From Exiguobacterium sp. (GTDB taxonomy: Bacteria > Bacillota > Bacilli > Exiguobacteriales > Exiguobacteriaceae), in assembly GCF_020832205.1 (NCBI RefSeq), contig NZ_JAFIFD010000018.1, positions 1-53,673 of the forward strand: a stretch of 53,673 bases of DNA, read 5' to 3'. Positions within the stretch are counted from its first letter, which is position 1. Each line of letters starts with the position of its first letter. Both the position numbers and the translations under genes were made by a program. Shown one piece after another: positions 30,670 to 40,077 of the stretch. The notes beneath the pieces were generated by a model that saw only the letters and a list, made by a program, of their open reading frames with translations, was not told the origin of the DNA and searched no databases.

Positions 30670-33600
30670 TTATTCCTCTTCCGTAACAGTCGGTTGAACG
30701 ACTTGTTCTAACGCCGATGTTGCGTTCGGGATGTTGTCGTCATCTTCATCTTTCATTTCGACTTCTTCATCGTCCGCAGACATCATCTTGACTTCCATAC
30801 CGAGCGCTTGGAGCTCTTTGATCAAGACGCGGAATGATTCAGGAACGCCCGCTTTCGGAACGCTCTCGCCTTTCACGATCGCTTCGTACGCTTTTACGCG
30901 TCCGACCGTGTCATCCGACTTGATTGTCAAGATTTCTTGAAGCGTGTAGGCTGCGCCGTACGCTTCAAGGGCCCAAACTTCCATCTCACCGAAGCGCTGT
31001 CCACCGAACTGTGCTTTACCACCGAGCGGTTGTTGCGTGACGAGCGAGTAAGGTCCTGTCGAACGTGCGTGAAGCTTGTCATCAACCATGTGCGCGAGTT
31101 TGATCATATACATGACACCGACTGAGACGCGGTTATCGAACGGTTCACCAGTACGACCGTCATAGAGACGTGTCTTGGCATCTTTGTCCATTCCAGCTTC
31201 TTCAATCGTTGCCCATACGTCTTCCTCACGCGCACCATCGAATACAGGCGTCGCCACTTTGATGCCGAGCTTTTTAGCCGCCATTCCAAGGTGGAGTTCA
31301 AGTACCTGACCGATGTTCATACGCGATGGTACACCGAGTGGGTTAAGCATGATGTCAATCGGTGTGCCGTCTGGCATGTATGGCATATCTTCTTCAGGGA
31401 GGATCCGCGAGATAACACCTTTGTTACCGTGACGTCCCGCCATCTTATCCCCTTCATGAATCTTACGTTTTTGAACGATGTAGACACGAACCATTTGGTT
31501 CACGCCTGGCGAGAGCTCGTCACCGTTTTCACGGTCGAACACCTTGACGTCCAAGATGATTCCGTCGCCGCCGTTTGGTACACGGAGTGACGTATCACGG
31601 ACTTCACGGGCTTTCTCACCGAAGATCGCATGCAAGAGACGCTCTTCCGCCGTCAATTCCGTCACACCTTTAGGCGTAACTTTACCGACGAGGATATCGC
31701 CATCTTTGACTTCCGCACCGATGCGGATGATCCCACGATCGTCCAAGTTGCGAAGCGCGTCATCACCGACGTTTGGAATATCACGCGTGATTTCCTCAGG
31801 TCCGAGTTTCGTGTCACGTGACTCTGACTCGTACTCCTCGATATGAATCGAAGTGTAGACGTCATCTTTCACGAGGCGTTCACTCATGATGATCGCATCC
31901 TCATAGTTGTAACCGTCCCAAGTCATGAAGGCGACAACGACGTTACGGCCGAGCGCGAGCTCACCCATATCCATCGATGGACCGTCAGCAAGGATTTCTC
32001 CTTTTTCGACTTGGTCACCAGCAGCGATGATCGGCTTTTGGTTGTAGCACGTTCCTTGGTTCGAACGAACGTACTTTTGAAGTTTGTAGCGGTCAAGGTC
32101 ACCTGAAACCGTTGATCCGTTCACGTCAGACGTGCGGCGGACCAAAATTTCACGCGCTGTGACGCGCTCGACGACACCCGGGTACTTCGCGATGATCGCG
32201 GCCCCAGAGTCTTTCGCTGACACATACTCCATACCAGTACCGATAATCGGCGAATCTGGTTGAAGAAGCGGGACAGCTTGACGTTGCATGTTCGCTCCCA
32301 TGAGGGCACGGTTCGAGTCATCGTTCTCAAGGAACGGGATACATGCCGTCGCGGCAGAAACAACCTGTTTCGGCGAAACGTCCATGTAGTCGACTCGGCT
32401 CGGCTCAACTGACAAGTTTTGTCCGCGGAAGCGGCAAAGGACTTGTTCGTTGGCAAAGCTGCCTTCTTCTGTGAGCGGCATGTTCGCCTGGGCGACGACG
32501 TAGAGATCTTCTTCATCCGCCGTCATATATTGAATCTCGCTCGTGACGAGACCTGTTTCCGGGTCAACGCGACGGTACGGTGCTTCGATGAAGCCGTACT
32601 CATTCACTTTCGCATAAGACGAAAGCGAGTTGATGAGACCGATGTTCGGTCCTTCCGGCGTTTCGATTGGACACATCCGACCGTAGTGCGAATAGTGAAC
32701 GTCTCGAACTTCGAAGCCGGCACGCTCACGTGTCAAACCACCCGGTCCAAGTGCAGAGAGACGACGCTTGTGCGTCAATTCTGCGAGCGGGTTCGTTTGG
32801 TCCATGAACTGTGACAACTGCGAGCTACCGAAGAACTCTTTCAACGACGCGATAACCGGGCGAATGTTAATAAGCGCCTGCGGTGTGATCGCATTTTGAT
32901 CTTGAATCGACATCCGTTCTTTTACGACACGTTCCATACGGGAGAGCCCGATCCGGAATTGGTTTTGGAGAAGTTCTCCGACTGAACGAAGACGACGGTT
33001 TCCTAAGTGGTCGATGTCATCTGTTGTTCCGACTTCGTGAAGTAAGTTGAAGAAGTAGTTGATCGATGCGATGATATCGGCCGGTGTGATGTGTTTCACG
33101 CTGCGGTCGATATTGCCGTTACCGATAATGTTCAAGATACGCTCTCCATCTGGGTCATCCGGTGAGATGACTTTGATCGATTGAAGACCGAACGGCTCGC
33201 CTTCCGCGACGCCACCCGTAGGTTCAGCGTCCATGTAGCCAAGTCCGTTCTCCAAGTAAGGGAGGACACGGTCGAGGTTACGACGGTCAAGCACAGTGCC
33301 GGCTTCGGCGATCACTTCACCTGTTTCCGGGTCGACGAGTGGTTCCGCCAACTTTTGTCCGAAAAGACGGTTCTTCAAATGAAGTTTTTTATTCATCTTA
33401 TAACGACCAACGTTAGCGAGGTCGTAGCGTTTCGGGTCAAAGAAACGTGAGACGAGAAGTGATTTCGCGTTTTCAACCGTTGGTGGTTCACCAGGGCGGA
33501 GACGCTCATAAATCTCGATCAACGCTTTTTCCGTCGACTCGGTGTTATCTTTTTCAAGGGTGTTACGAAGGTATTCGTCGTCTCCGAGAAGGTCGATAAT

Positions 33601-34218
33601 TTCTTGGTCCGTTCCGAAACCGAGGGCACGCAACAACACCGTTACCGGAATTTTACGGGTACGGTCGATACGGACATAAACGATATCTTTCGCATCTGTC
33701 TCGAGTTCGAGCCATGCACCACGGTTCGGGATGACTGTTGCACCAAAACCACGTTTACCGTTTTTGTCGAGTTTAGAATTGTAATAAACGCTCGGCGAAC
33801 GAACAAGCTGGGAAACGATGACGCGCTCGGCGCCGTTAATGATAAACGTTCCCGATTCTGTCATGAGCGGGAAATCCCCCATGAACACTTCTTGCTCTTT
33901 TAGTTCACCTGTTTCTTTGTTTTGCAGACGTACTTTCACGCGCAATGGCGCAGAATAAGTGACGTCGCGCTCCTTCGATTCATCGATCGAATACTTCGGC
34001 TCGCTGAGCGAGTAGTCGATGAACTCGAGCACGAGGTTTCCAGTGAAGTCAGAGATTGGCGAAATGTCCGTAAACATTTCTTTCAATCCTTCACGTAAGA
34101 ACCACTCGTAAGAAGCAGTTTGAATTTCAATCAAATTCGGAAGCTCTAATACCTCACTGATACGGGCAAAGCTTCTTCTCTGACGGTGACGACCGTACTG
34201 AACAAGTTGACCAGTCAA
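30670..34218 (-). CDS. rpoB: DNA-directed RNA polymerase beta subunit
   Basis: 1182 residues from a TTG that has AGAGGTG six bases upstream and matches the TTG start of B. subtilis rpoB; a GTG three codons earlier is the alternative. The rifampicin region '[20 protein letters not shown]' with '[13 protein letters not shown]' is wild-type in appearance. '[18 protein letters not shown]' and C-terminal '[20 protein letters not shown]' are conserved clamp and anchor regions. The acidic C-terminus is shorter than in B. subtilis. A sigma-A promoter lies in the 190-base gap after the methyltransferase gene. Confidence 0.99.
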   Translation of the reverse strand: MTGQLVQYGRHRQRRSFARISEVLELPNLIEIQTASYEWFLREGLKEMFTDISPISDFTGNLVLEFIDYSLSEPKYSIDESKERDVTYSAPLRVKVRLQNKETGELKEQEVFMGDFPLMTESGTFIINGAERVIVSQLVRSPSVYYNSKLDKNGKRGFGATVIPNRGAWLELETDAKDIVYVRIDRTRKIPVTVLLRALGFGTDQEIIDLLGDDEYLRNTLEKDNTESTEKALIEIYERLRPGEPPTVENAKSLLVSRFFDPKRYDLANVGRYKMNKKLHLKNRLFGQKLAEPLVDPETGEVIAEAGTVLDRRNLDRVLPYLENGLGYMDAEPTGGVAEGEPFGLQSIKVISPDDPDGERILNIIGNGNIDRSVKHITPADIIASINYFFNLLHEVGTTDDIDHLGNRRLRSVGELLQNQFRIGLSRMERVVKERMSIQDQNAITPQALINIRPVIASLKEFFGSSQLSQFMDQTNPLAELTHKRRLSALGPGGLTRERAGFEVRDVHYSHYGRMCPIETPEGPNIGLINSLSSYAKVNEYGFIEAPYRRVDPETGLVTSEIQYMTADEEDLYVVAQANMPLTEEGSFANEQVLCRFRGQNLSVEPSRVDYMDVSPKQVVSAATACIPFLENDDSNRALMGANMQRQAVPLLQPDSPIIGTGMEYVSAKDSGAAIIAKYPGVVERVTAREILVRRTSDVNGSTVSGDLDRYKLQKYVRSNQGTCYNQKPIIAAGDQVEKGEILADGPSMDMGELALGRNVVVAFMTWDGYNYEDAIIMSERLVKDDVYTSIHIEEYESESRDTKLGPEEITRDIPNVGDDALRNLDDRGIIRIGAEVKDGDILVGKVTPKGVTELTAEERLLHAIFGEKAREVRDTSLRVPNGGDGIILDVKVFDRENGDELSPGVNQMVRVYIVQKRKIHEGDKMAGRHGNKGVISRILPEEDMPYMPDGTPIDIMLNPLGVPSRMNIGQVLELHLGMAAKKLGIKVATPVFDGAREEDVWATIEEAGMDKDAKTRLYDGRTGEPFDNRVSVGVMYMIKLAHMVDDKLHARSTGPYSLVTQQPLGGKAQFGGQRFGEMEVWALEAYGAAYTLQEILTIKSDDTVGRVKAYEAIVKGESVPKAGVPESFRVLIKELQALGMEVKMMSADDEEVEMKDEDDDNIPNATSALEQVVQPTVTEEE

Positions 34219-34366
34219 CTGATTCACCTCTCAGACCCCCAATTCTTTAAACGAATTTTTCGGGCGTAATAATCGAACATTGTCATTGAATGTCGCTCTT
34301 TTTCCGCGTCTAAAAAGCGGCAAACGCGGCAGTTCCAAGCGAATTCCATTCCAATGGCATTTTATA

Positions 34367-34395
34367 ATGTTAGCATATACGTTATAGCGAGTCAA
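34367..34395 (-). promoter_or_regulatory. Promoter of rpoB-rpoC (sigma-A)
   Basis: On the minus strand TTGACT (34395-34390) and TAACAT (34372-34367) are 17 bases apart, giving a leader of about 140 bases before rpoB. The remaining gap holds a GCGG/CCGC and 'AATTCGTTTAAAGAATT' inverted repeat but no gene. Confidence 0.7.
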
Positions 34396-34412
34396 CAAGA
34401 CTTCACCGTTTG

Positions 34413-35009
34413 TCAAGAGCGAATTGCCCGAAAAATGAAATAGCCTTTTTCTTTGACAAGCGTCTCGACGTGACCAAACACATCTTCAAGCAGCTTCTTC
34501 GCAGAAGGTGCTCCTTGTTTCTTTTGGATGACGACATAAAGCGCTCCGCCTACGACGAGGTGGTCGTGCGCGTCTCGCAAAATCGTGTGGACCACTTGCT
34601 TCCCGGCCCGAATCGGCGGGTTGGTCACGATCGCTGCGAACCGTTCATCTCCTACTGCGTCATACGCGTGGCTCATTCGTGTTTCAATCGTCACTCCGTT
34701 CTGGGTGGCGTTTTGTTCGGATAAGACAAGCGCTCGTTCGTTCACGTCGACGAGGAGTGCTTCACGCCCAGAGGCGTCGGCAAGCGAGATCCCCATCGGA
34801 CCGTAACCACAGCCGACATCTAAAATGCGACCTGAAACATGAGGCACTTCAAATGACTCGATTAAGAGACGTGACCCAAAATCGACCGACCCTTTCGAGA
34901 ACACGCCGCGGTCCGAGGTGAAGCGATATGTCTTCCCTCGCAACTCGTACGACCACGTCTCCGGGGCACTTTTCGAACTCGGATCGTTCGTATAGTAATG
35001 ATCTCCCAT
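34413..35009 (-). CDS. Class I SAM-dependent methyltransferase, RsmC-like (YbxB family)
   Basis: 198 residues. The SAM-binding motif 'LDVGCGYGPMG' (Asp64-Gly70) and the catalytic 'TNPPIRAGK' (Asn130-Pro-Pro), typical of N2-guanine methyltransferases acting on rRNA, are present, with 'DRGVFSKGSVDFGSRLLIE' before them. E. coli RsmC methylates G1207 of 16S rRNA; the Firmicutes single-domain family (YbxB) lies in the same place, between rplL and rpoB, and is usually annotated as a 16S rRNA methyltransferase without direct proof. It follows the rplL terminator, so it is probably expressed by read-through. Confidence 0.88.
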   Translation of the reverse strand: MGDHYYTNDPSSKSAPETWSYELRGKTYRFTSDRGVFSKGSVDFGSRLLIESFEVPHVSGRILDVGCGYGPMGISLADASGREALLVDVNERALVLSEQNATQNGVTIETRMSHAYDAVGDERFAAIVTNPPIRAGKQVVHTILRDAHDHLVVGGALYVVIQKKQGAPSAKKLLEDVFGHVETLVKEKGYFIFRAIRS

Positions 35010-35036
35010 GCGTTGAACCTCCTAACCCATTCTTCA

Positions 35037-35072
35037 AGGAAATAAAAGAAGCTCGCCATGGCGAGCTTCTAT
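35037..35072 (-). terminator. Intrinsic terminator after rplL
   Basis: GAAGCTCGCC pairs with GGCGAGCTTC (35060-35069 with 35048-35057) and runs on the minus strand into TTTTATTT. Being a near-perfect palindrome, it would reduce transcription from rplJL into the methyltransferase and rpoBC. Confidence 0.85.
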
Positions 35073-35094
35073 AGCTTGTGAAGTAAAAGTTAGA

Positions 35095-35460
35095 TTACTT
35101 AACTTCGACAGTTGCGCCAGCTTCTTCAAGCTTAGCTTTGACTGCGTCTGCATCTTCTTTAGAAACGCCTTCTTTGACTGGAGCCGGAGTTCCGTCAACG
35201 AGTGCTTTCGCTTCTTTAAGACCGAGGCCTGTAAGTTCACGTACCGCTTTGATGACGTTGATTTTACCAGCGCCAGCGTTTGTGAGGATTACGTCGAATT
35301 CAGTTTGCTCTTCAGCTGCTGCTGCGCCTGCACCTGCAACTGCTACTGGAGCTGCTGCTGATACGCCGAATTCTTCTTCGATTGTTTTTACGAGTTCGTT
35401 AAGTTCGAGAACCGTCATTGATTTGAGGTCTTCGATGAATTGCTCTTTGTTGAAAGCCAT
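35095..35460 (-). CDS. rplL: 50S ribosomal protein L7/L12
   Basis: 121 residues. N-terminal dimerisation helix region '[20 protein letters not shown]', an Ala/Pro-rich hinge near 38-52, and the C-terminal factor-binding domain with '[20 protein letters not shown]'. L12 dimers form the mobile stalk with L10 and recruit translational GTPases. It follows rplJ by about 55 bases and precedes a terminator. Confidence 0.98.
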   Translation of the reverse strand: MAFNKEQFIEDLKSMTVLELNELVKTIEEEFGVSAAAPVAVAGAGAAAAEEQTEFDVILTNAGAGKINVIKAVRELTGLGLKEAKALVDGTPAPVKEGVSKEDADAVKAKLEEAGATVEVK

Positions 35461-35516
35461 TATGGTTTTCCTCCTTTGATGTTGTAAAAAGTTGTTGTTA
35501 CGCTACGCGGCAAAAA

Positions 35517-36023
35517 TTAAGCTGATTGCTCTTCTTTTTGTTCTGCGATTGCGTTTGTTGCGACTGCGAGCCCACGGATCGGAGCTTGAAGGACGCTGAG
35601 AAGCATCGAGAGAAGACCATCGCGTGATGGAAGTTCTGCAAGGGCTTTAACTTCTTCAAGTGAAGTTACTTTGCCTTCGATGATTCCGCCTTTAAGTTCG
35701 AGCGCTTTGTGCTCTTTTGAGAAGTCGTTCAAGATCTTCGCTGGAGCAACAACGTCCTCGTTCGAGAACGCGATTGCAGTAGGACCTGTGAAGACTTCAT
35801 CGAGACCGTCAAATCCAGACTGAGTCGCCGCGCGGCGAAGGAGACCGTTTTTGTATACTTTGAACTCGATTCCAGCGTCACGGAGTGATTTACGGAGTGT
35901 AGTCACTTCTTCAACTGTAAGTCCACGATAGTCAACAACGATTGTCCCAACGCTTGCTTGCATTTTCTCAGCGATTTCATCGACGAGTACCGATTTCTGA
36001 GCTACGATTTTTTCGCTTGCCAT
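35517..36023 (-). CDS. rplJ: 50S ribosomal protein L10
   Basis: 168 residues from ATG '[17 protein letters not shown]' with AGGAGG upstream; a start seven codons earlier would overlap this site. '[20 protein letters not shown]' and '[11 protein letters not shown]' are L10 signatures; the C-terminal helix carries L12 dimers. It is preceded by an L10-type leader with a terminator hairpin, through which the L10-L12 complex probably controls its own operon. Confidence 0.98.
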   Translation of the reverse strand: MASEKIVAQKSVLVDEIAEKMQASVGTIVVDYRGLTVEEVTTLRKSLRDAGIEFKVYKNGLLRRAATQSGFDGLDEVFTGPTAIAFSNEDVVAPAKILNDFSKEHKALELKGGIIEGKVTSLEEVKALAELPSRDGLLSMLLSVLQAPIRGLAVATNAIAEQKEEQSA

Positions 36024-36073
36024 GTTTTTGCACCTCCTAGTCATTTCTTATACCGGACGAGAGGCTGCTCTTC

Positions 36074-36107
36074 AAAAAGAAATCCCTCGTATGAAGACAT
36101 ACGAGGG
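36074..36107 (-). terminator. Attenuator terminator in the rplJ leader
   Basis: On the minus strand CCCTCGTATG pairs perfectly with CATACGAGGG (36107-36098 with 36093-36084, loop TCTT), followed by ATTTCTTTTT. It lies about 50 bases before rplJ and is the probable off switch of the leader. Confidence 0.88.
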
Positions 36108-36222
36108 CGTAATTGTTTGAAAGTAAACCTGTGACAACAGGCTCAAGTTCGAGCAAAGACACCTCGGAAGGAATTATGGACCGATGTCCACCTTCTGTCT
36201 GCGGTAATCCAACATATTCGGT
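36074..36222 (-). promoter_or_regulatory. L10-type ribosomal leader with attenuator
   Basis: The rplJ leader contains the blocks 'CCGCAGACAG..GGTGG' and 'CCTTCCGAGGTGTC', which match the Firmicutes L10 leader that binds the L10-L12 complex through a kink-turn. It ends in a strong intrinsic terminator hairpin before rplJ. Recognition is from memory of the conserved blocks and is supported by position. Confidence 0.8.
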
Positions 36223-36234
36223 TGAACGTGTCTT

Positions 36235-36263
36235 ACTTTAACAGCGGTATCACACGTTGTCAA
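36235..36263 (-). promoter_or_regulatory. Promoter of rplJ-rplL (sigma-A)
   Basis: On the minus strand a perfect TTGACA (36263-36258) and TAAAGT (36240-36235) are 17 bases apart, just after the rplA stop. Transcripts begin immediately before the L10-type leader. Confidence 0.75.
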
Positions 36264-36281
36264 CAGTTTATTTCAAGTAGA

Positions 36282-36968
36282 TTACTTGATGAAGTCGGCA
36301 GTCGCAACACGGATTCCAGGACCCATTGTTGACGAAAGCGCGATGTTTTTGAGGTAAGTTCCTTTTGCAGTAGCAGGCTTCACTTTCATGAGTGTCTCGA
36401 TGATTGTCTCGATGTTCTCAGAGAGTTTTGTTGCTTCAAATGACTTCTTACCAACTGGTACGTGGATGTTACCGGCTTTGTCAACGCGGTATTCTACTTT
36501 ACCAGCTTTGATGTCCGCGATTGCTTTCGCAACGTCGAACGTGACTGTGCCTGTTTTCGGGTTAGGCATGAGGCCTTTAGGTCCGAGAACGCGACCAAGT
36601 TTACCAACTTCGCCCATCATGTCAGGTGTCGCAACGATTACGTCGAAGTCGAACCATCCTTGTTGGATTTTAGTGATGAACTCAGAGTCACCGACGTAGT
36701 CAGCGCCAGCCGCTTCAGCTTCTTTAACTTTTTCGCCTTTTGCGAAGACGAGAACTTTTTGTGTTTTACCAGTACCGTGTGGAAGTACGACGGCACCGCG
36801 GATTTGTTGGTCCGCTTTCTTCGGATCTACGCCGAGACGGACAGCAACTTCGATTGTTTCATCGAACTTGGCAGTAGCTGTTTTTTGAACGAGTTCAACG
36901 GCCTCAGCGAGGTCGTATGACTTCATGCGATCAACAAGCTTTGCTGCTTCTTGGTGTTTTTTACCCAT
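36282..36968 (-). CDS. rplA: 50S ribosomal protein L1
   Basis: 228 residues from ATG '[19 protein letters not shown]', with AAGGAGG upstream; a reading frame extending 27 codons further is rejected. '[18 protein letters not shown]', '[19 protein letters not shown]' and '[19 protein letters not shown]'-type blocks identify L1, the stalk protein that escorts E-site tRNA. It follows rplK after about 100 bases without another gene. Confidence 0.98.
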   Translation of the reverse strand: MGKKHQEAAKLVDRMKSYDLAEAVELVQKTATAKFDETIEVAVRLGVDPKKADQQIRGAVVLPHGTGKTQKVLVFAKGEKVKEAEAAGADYVGDSEFITKIQQGWFDFDVIVATPDMMGEVGKLGRVLGPKGLMPNPKTGTVTFDVAKAIADIKAGKVEYRVDKAGNIHVPVGKKSFEATKLSENIETIIETLMKVKPATAKGTYLKNIALSSTMGPGIRVATADFIK

Positions 36969-37066
36969 GATTCTTTTCCTCCTTGTGGTTAGCGGAATTT
37001 CCTCCCACATAATGAAGGGATTGAAGGTGAGCATAATATTCACCGACAATCCCAGAGACTAATAAA

Positions 37067-37492
37067 TTAGTCTTCGATTACAATACCCATACTACGCGCA
37101 GTACCTTCAACCATAAGCATCGCTGTTTCAACAGACGACGCGTTAAGGTCAGGCATTTTAAGTTCAGCGATTTCGCGAACTTTATCACGCTTAACCGTTG
37201 CTACCTTCTTACGGTTTGGTTCACCAGAACCGCTCTCGATACCAGCAGCTTTCTTCAAAAGAACTGCAGCTGGTGGAGTTTTCGTAATGAATGTAAACGA
37301 ACGATCTTCGTATACCGTAATGACTACAGGAATAATCAATCCGGCTTGGTCTTGTGTACGAGCGTTGAACTCTTTACAGAATCCCATGATGTTAACACCT
37401 GCTTGTCCAAGTGCTGGACCTACTGGCGGTGCTGGGTTTGCTTTACCAGCTGGGATTTGAAGTTTAACGAGTTTAGTAACTTTTTTCGCCAC
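37067..37492 (-). CDS. rplK: 50S ribosomal protein L11
   Basis: 141 residues from GTG '[18 protein letters not shown]', placed after TTAAGGAGGTG with correct spacing; a frame 19 codons longer is rejected by family length. '[20 protein letters not shown]', with the proline cluster of the N-terminal domain that binds thiostrepton, and '[20 protein letters not shown]' are diagnostic. L11 binds the GTPase-associated region of 23S rRNA and is needed for RelA activation. It has its own promoter and a leader. Confidence 0.98.
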   Translation of the reverse strand: MAKKVTKLVKLQIPAGKANPAPPVGPALGQAGVNIMGFCKEFNARTQDQAGLIIPVVITVYEDRSFTFITKTPPAAVLLKKAAGIESGSGEPNRKKVATVKRDKVREIAELKMPDLNASSVETAMLMVEGTARSMGIVIED

Positions 37493-37600
37493 GAGACACA
37501 CCTCCTTAAGTCTAAAATGTGGTTTCTTGGACGTTGTGCGCCCTCCCACTCAATCTATTAGGTCGAGTTTGTACCGAAATAAAGCACAACATCAAACATT
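37493..37600 (-). promoter_or_regulatory. Structured leader before rplK
   Basis: A ten-pair helix (37584-37593 with 37530-37539, one wobble) encloses a loop with 'TAATAGATTGAGTGGGAGGGC', followed by GTGG/CCAC pairing close to the ribosome binding site. Position and fold suggest an L11 or L1 autoregulatory leader; I cannot assign a family with certainty. Confidence 0.5.
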
Positions 37601-37604
37601 TCCG

Positions 37605-37633
37605 ATTGTACCATCCGTTTCTCAGGATGGCAA
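37605..37633 (-). promoter_or_regulatory. Promoter of rplK-rplA (sigma-A)
   Basis: On the minus strand TTGCCA (37633-37628) and TACAAT (37610-37605) are 17 bases apart, right after the nusG stop at 37641. The spacer is part of a CCATCC/GGATGG inverted repeat. Confidence 0.78.
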
Positions 37634-37640
37634 GTGGGTT

Positions 37641-38192
37641 TTAGTTAATTTTCTGAACTTGTTCGAAATCAAGCTCAATTTTTGTTTCGCGACCGAACAT
37701 GTCGACGACGACTTTAAGCTTCTCTTTGTCCGCTTCGATTTCATCAATCGTGCCTTCAAAGTTCTCGAACGCGCCTTCTTTGACACGGACGAGATCGCCG
37801 AGCTCGTAGTTGTAACGGTCTTTCTTCTCGATGAGACCCATCTGCGAAAGCACGTTCGTCACTTCGTCAGGTTGGAGCGGGATCGGCTTAGCGCCGCCCC
37901 CAGTCGAGCCGAGGAAGCCGGTAACGTTCGGCGTGTTACGTACGACGTACCATGAATCATCTGTCATGATCATTTCGACGAACACGTAGCCCGGGAAGTT
38001 TTTCACTTCACGTTCTTTAATTTTTTTCTCGCCACTCTTCAATGTGACTTCTTCTTGCGTTGTTTCGGTTGGAACGAGGACGCGGAAAATTTTATCTTCC
38101 ATGTTCATCGAACCGATTCGGCGTTCTAAGTTTTCTTTGACGTTGTTTTCAAAGCCAGAATACGTCTGGACAACAAACCATTGTTTCTCCAC
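37641..38192 (-). CDS. nusG: Transcription elongation/antitermination factor NusG
   Basis: 183 residues from GTG 'VEKQWFVVQTYSGFENNV', with AGAGGTG six bases upstream; an in-frame GTG three codons earlier is the alternative. NGN domain with 'FPGYVFVEMIMTDDSWYVVR' and 'NTPNVTGFLGSTGGG', then a KOW domain ('VRVKEGAFENFEGTIDEI'). NusG binds the RNA polymerase clamp; in Bacilli it stimulates pausing and intrinsic termination. It follows secE by 17 bases in the universal secE-nusG-rplK order. Confidence 0.98.
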   Translation of the reverse strand: MEKQWFVVQTYSGFENNVKENLERRIGSMNMEDKIFRVLVPTETTQEEVTLKSGEKKIKEREVKNFPGYVFVEMIMTDDSWYVVRNTPNVTGFLGSTGGGAKPIPLQPDEVTNVLSQMGLIEKKDRYNYELGDLVRVKEGAFENFEGTIDEIEADKEKLKVVVDMFGRETKIELDFEQVQKIN

Positions 38193-38209
38193 GGCTTTCA
38201 CCTCTTTCC

Positions 38210-38380
38210 TTAGTTGATCAATAGGTTGACGAGATAACTGACACCAGTATCTACGCCAAACACGAACAGGCCAATCACGACGACTGTCGCGATGACTGTG
38301 ATGGTATATTTCGTGAGCTCTTTACGAGTCGGCCAACTCGTTTTCTTTAACTCTTTCCATACATCACGCAAAAAGTTCAT
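38210..38380 (-). CDS. secE: Preprotein translocase subunit SecE
   Basis: A 56-residue single-span membrane protein: amphipathic N-terminus 'MNFLRDVWKELKKTSWPTRK' with the conserved 'WPTRKEL' motif, then one membrane helix (about residues 26-48). The start has TAGGAGGAAG upstream. SecE clamps the two halves of SecY (encoded at 10.7 kb). It lies between rpmG and nusG as in nearly all Bacteria. Confidence 0.96.
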   Translation of the reverse strand: MNFLRDVWKELKKTSWPTRKELTKYTITVIATVVVIGLFVFGVDTGVSYLVNLLIN

Positions 38381-38414
38381 GGTAGCTTCCTCCTACATTG
38401 AATGCCAATTAACG

Positions 38415-38561
38415 TTACTTTGATTCTCGATGCATCGTATGCGCATTGCAACGACGGCAGAACTTCTTCAGCTCAAGCCGCGTCTGCACATCCTCTTTCT
38501 TGGTCGTCGAGTAGACTCGTGACCCGCAATCCGCGCATGCGAGACTTACTTTCTTTGCCAT
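38415..38561 (-). CDS. rpmG: 50S ribosomal protein L33 (zinc-binding form)
   Basis: A 48-residue gene beginning [13 protein letters not shown] and ending HTMHRESK. Cys9, Cys12, Cys35 and Cys38 form a zinc ribbon. An AAAGGGG site lies nine bases before the ATG. It precedes secE-nusG as in other Bacilli. Together with the zinc-binding L36, it shows that the cluster keeps some C-plus ribosomal proteins although S14 is C-minus. Confidence 0.95.
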   Translation of the reverse strand: MAKKVSLACADCGSRVYSTTKKEDVQTRLELKKFCRRCNAHTMHRESK

Positions 38562-38601
38562 TCATAAGCGCCCCTTTCGACGGCTCCCATTAAAAAAGAG
38601 C

Positions 38602-38674
38602 GAAAAAAAAACGCCTCCTGTAAAATGGCGTCTACGGACAAGGCGCTGCCTTAAAAGTATCACATAGGAGGCGT
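38602..38674 (-). terminator. Terminator-like structure between sigH and rpmG
   Basis: On the minus strand ACGCCTCCT (38674-38666) can pair over nine bases with AGGAGGCGT (38619-38611), enclosing an AAGGC/GCCTT hairpin, and is followed by nine T residues. A second GACGCC segment near 38627-38632 can compete for the same 3' arm. This is either a long-looped terminator or a switchable attenuator upstream of rpmG-secE-nusG. Confidence 0.65.
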
Positions 38675-38688
38675 ATGGTCAATATCGG

Positions 38689-39330
38689 TTAACTCGTCAA
38701 CGTTTTGATGTCAACGTGACGCTCAAATTTCTTTTTGACGCGCTGTAACGCATTGTCAATCGATTTGACGTGACGGTCAAGGTCGTCAGAAATCTCTTGA
38801 TACGAACGCCCGTCCAAATAGAGACGCAGTACTTTTCGTTCCAAGTCACTGAGGAGCTCATCCATCTTTTCTTCCATAAACAACTGGTCTTCCCTCGTTA
38901 CGAGCAGTTCTTGCGGATCGGTCGGATGCGGGGGCAAAATAACGTCTAGCAGCGTCCGGTCCGACTCATCGTCAAAGATCGGCTTATCGAGTGACACGTA
39001 CGAATTGAGCGGGATATGCTTTTGACGCGTAGCTGTCTTGATCGCCGTGATCATCTGCCGCGTGATACACATTTCAGCGAAGCTCTTAAAAGAGGCGAGC
39101 CGCTCGTCTTTATAATCGCGCACGCCTTTGTATAGCCCGATCATCCCTTCTTGCACGATGTCCTCGTGATCGGCACCAATCAAGAAATAAGACCTCGCCT
39201 TGGCTCGGACAAAGTAACGATAACGTTCAATCAGAAATTCTAGAGCATCACTATCCCCTTCGTTACGCGCCAGAAAGACGAGCTCTTCGTCTGACATGGT
39301 TTCAAACTGTTCGTATGGCCATCCGTTCAT
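38689..39330 (-). CDS. sigH: RNA polymerase sigma-H factor (SigH/Spo0H family)
   Basis: 213 residues. Region 2 with 'YRYFVRAKARSYFLIGADHE' and 'DIVQEGMIGLYKGVRDYK', 'CITRQMITAIKTATRQKHIP' (2.4) and region 4 with 'LSDLERKVLRLYLDGRSYQE' and 'DLDRHVKSIDNALQRVKKKF' are closely similar to B. subtilis SigH. In that species it drives early stationary-phase, competence and sporulation genes. The start has GGGGGG eight bases upstream. The gene has its own sigma-A-like promoter and a downstream terminator-like structure, so it appears as a monocistronic unit. Confidence 0.96.
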   Translation of the reverse strand: MNGWPYEQFETMSDEELVFLARNEGDSDALEFLIERYRYFVRAKARSYFLIGADHEDIVQEGMIGLYKGVRDYKDERLASFKSFAEMCITRQMITAIKTATRQKHIPLNSYVSLDKPIFDDESDRTLLDVILPPHPTDPQELLVTREDQLFMEEKMDELLSDLERKVLRLYLDGRSYQEISDDLDRHVKSIDNALQRVKKKFERHVDIKTLTS

Positions 39331-39380
39331 GTTTCATACCCCCCGGCAATTGATGATGAACTATGTAAGTTTGTGCTCCC

Positions 39381-39410
39381 ATTATAGGCAGCCTATAAAA
39401 CGACCGTCAA
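39381..39410 (-). promoter_or_regulatory. Promoter of sigH (sigma-A)
   Basis: On the minus strand TTGACG (39410-39405) and a perfect TATAAT (39386-39381) are 18 bases apart, about 50 bases before the sigH start. The rest of the roughly 200-base gap is AT-rich and shows no gene. Confidence 0.8.
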
Positions 39411-39499
39411 ACAAAATTCTAAAAATTCCGTCAATTACATTTCGTGTAACGCATACATCTATTAGTATACAACATTTCCTTTCAAAAAAATGTCAAATC

Positions 39500-39533
39500 A
39501 AAAACAAAGACGAGTCCATCTTATGAACTCGTC
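39500..39533 (-). terminator. Intrinsic terminator after rae1
   Basis: GACGAGTTCAT pairs with ATGGACTCGTC (11 pairs, one wobble, loop AAG), followed by TTTGTTTTT. The stem begins inside the rae1 stop codon region, closing the cysE-rae1 unit. Confidence 0.9.
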
Positions 39534-40077
39534 AGTGATGTTCGTCATCGTTTGATTTTCGGCGGCGCATTTCTTCGAACCGTGCTCTCACGTCAGGCGA
39601 GAGGTCGATCGTTTTTCGGTTCGACCGATCCTTTTCTAAAGCTCGCCGCTCGGTCTCGATGAGCGACTGGGCATGCTTCCAATCTTTCAATAGCTCAGCT
39701 GCCGGCACTCGAAGCGCGCCTTGGCCAAAAATGACCCACTGTTCGGTAAAGTCGTTCGTGGCCACGAAGAGCGTCACGAGACGATCATCGACGAGCTCGT
39801 GAGCCCGCCGTTCGATCCATTCGTCAGCCGTTTCGTTCTCTTTCGTATAGACGACAGCGACGCGACTCTGCTTCGCTTTCGACTCCCGCCCGTATCGCAT
39901 ATGGGCGTCAAACACGATCGTCACTTGACGACCCGTGACCGCCTGATACTCGGCCATCGCCTCGATTAAATCGTTGCGGGCCTTGTCAAAGTCGATATCC
40001 CGAAGCTTACGGAGGTGAGGCCAGGCACCAATGATGTTGTAGCCGTCGACAAGGAGCAGTTCTCGCTTGAGGCTCAT
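39532..40077 (-). CDS. rae1: NYN-domain ribosome-associated endoribonuclease Rae1 (YacP)
   Basis: 181 residues. The PIN-like NYN fold shows 'LLLVDGYNIIGAWPHLRKL' at the start, 'VTIVFDAHM' and 'VYTKENETADEWIERRAHEL' with 'VATNDFTEQWVIFGQGALR', matching B. subtilis YacP/Rae1, which cleaves mRNA in the ribosomal A site in a translation-dependent manner. The start overlaps the rlmB stop by four bases (ATGA). It is the last gene of the cysE-cysS-mrnC-rlmB-rae1 unit and ends at a terminator. Confidence 0.93.
   Translation of the reverse strand: MSLKRELLLVDGYNIIGAWPHLRKLRDIDFDKARNDLIEAMAEYQAVTGRQVTIVFDAHMRYGRESKAKQSRVAVVYTKENETADEWIERRAHELVDDRLVTLFVATNDFTEQWVIFGQGALRVPAAELLKDWKHAQSLIETERRALEKDRSNRKTIDLSPDVRARFEEMRRRKSNDDEHH

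Noticed and set aside
34231-34416. 61-codon minus-strand frame upstream of rpoB
   Set aside because: It begins in the rpoB promoter region and has no ribosome binding site; best explained as untranslated leader.
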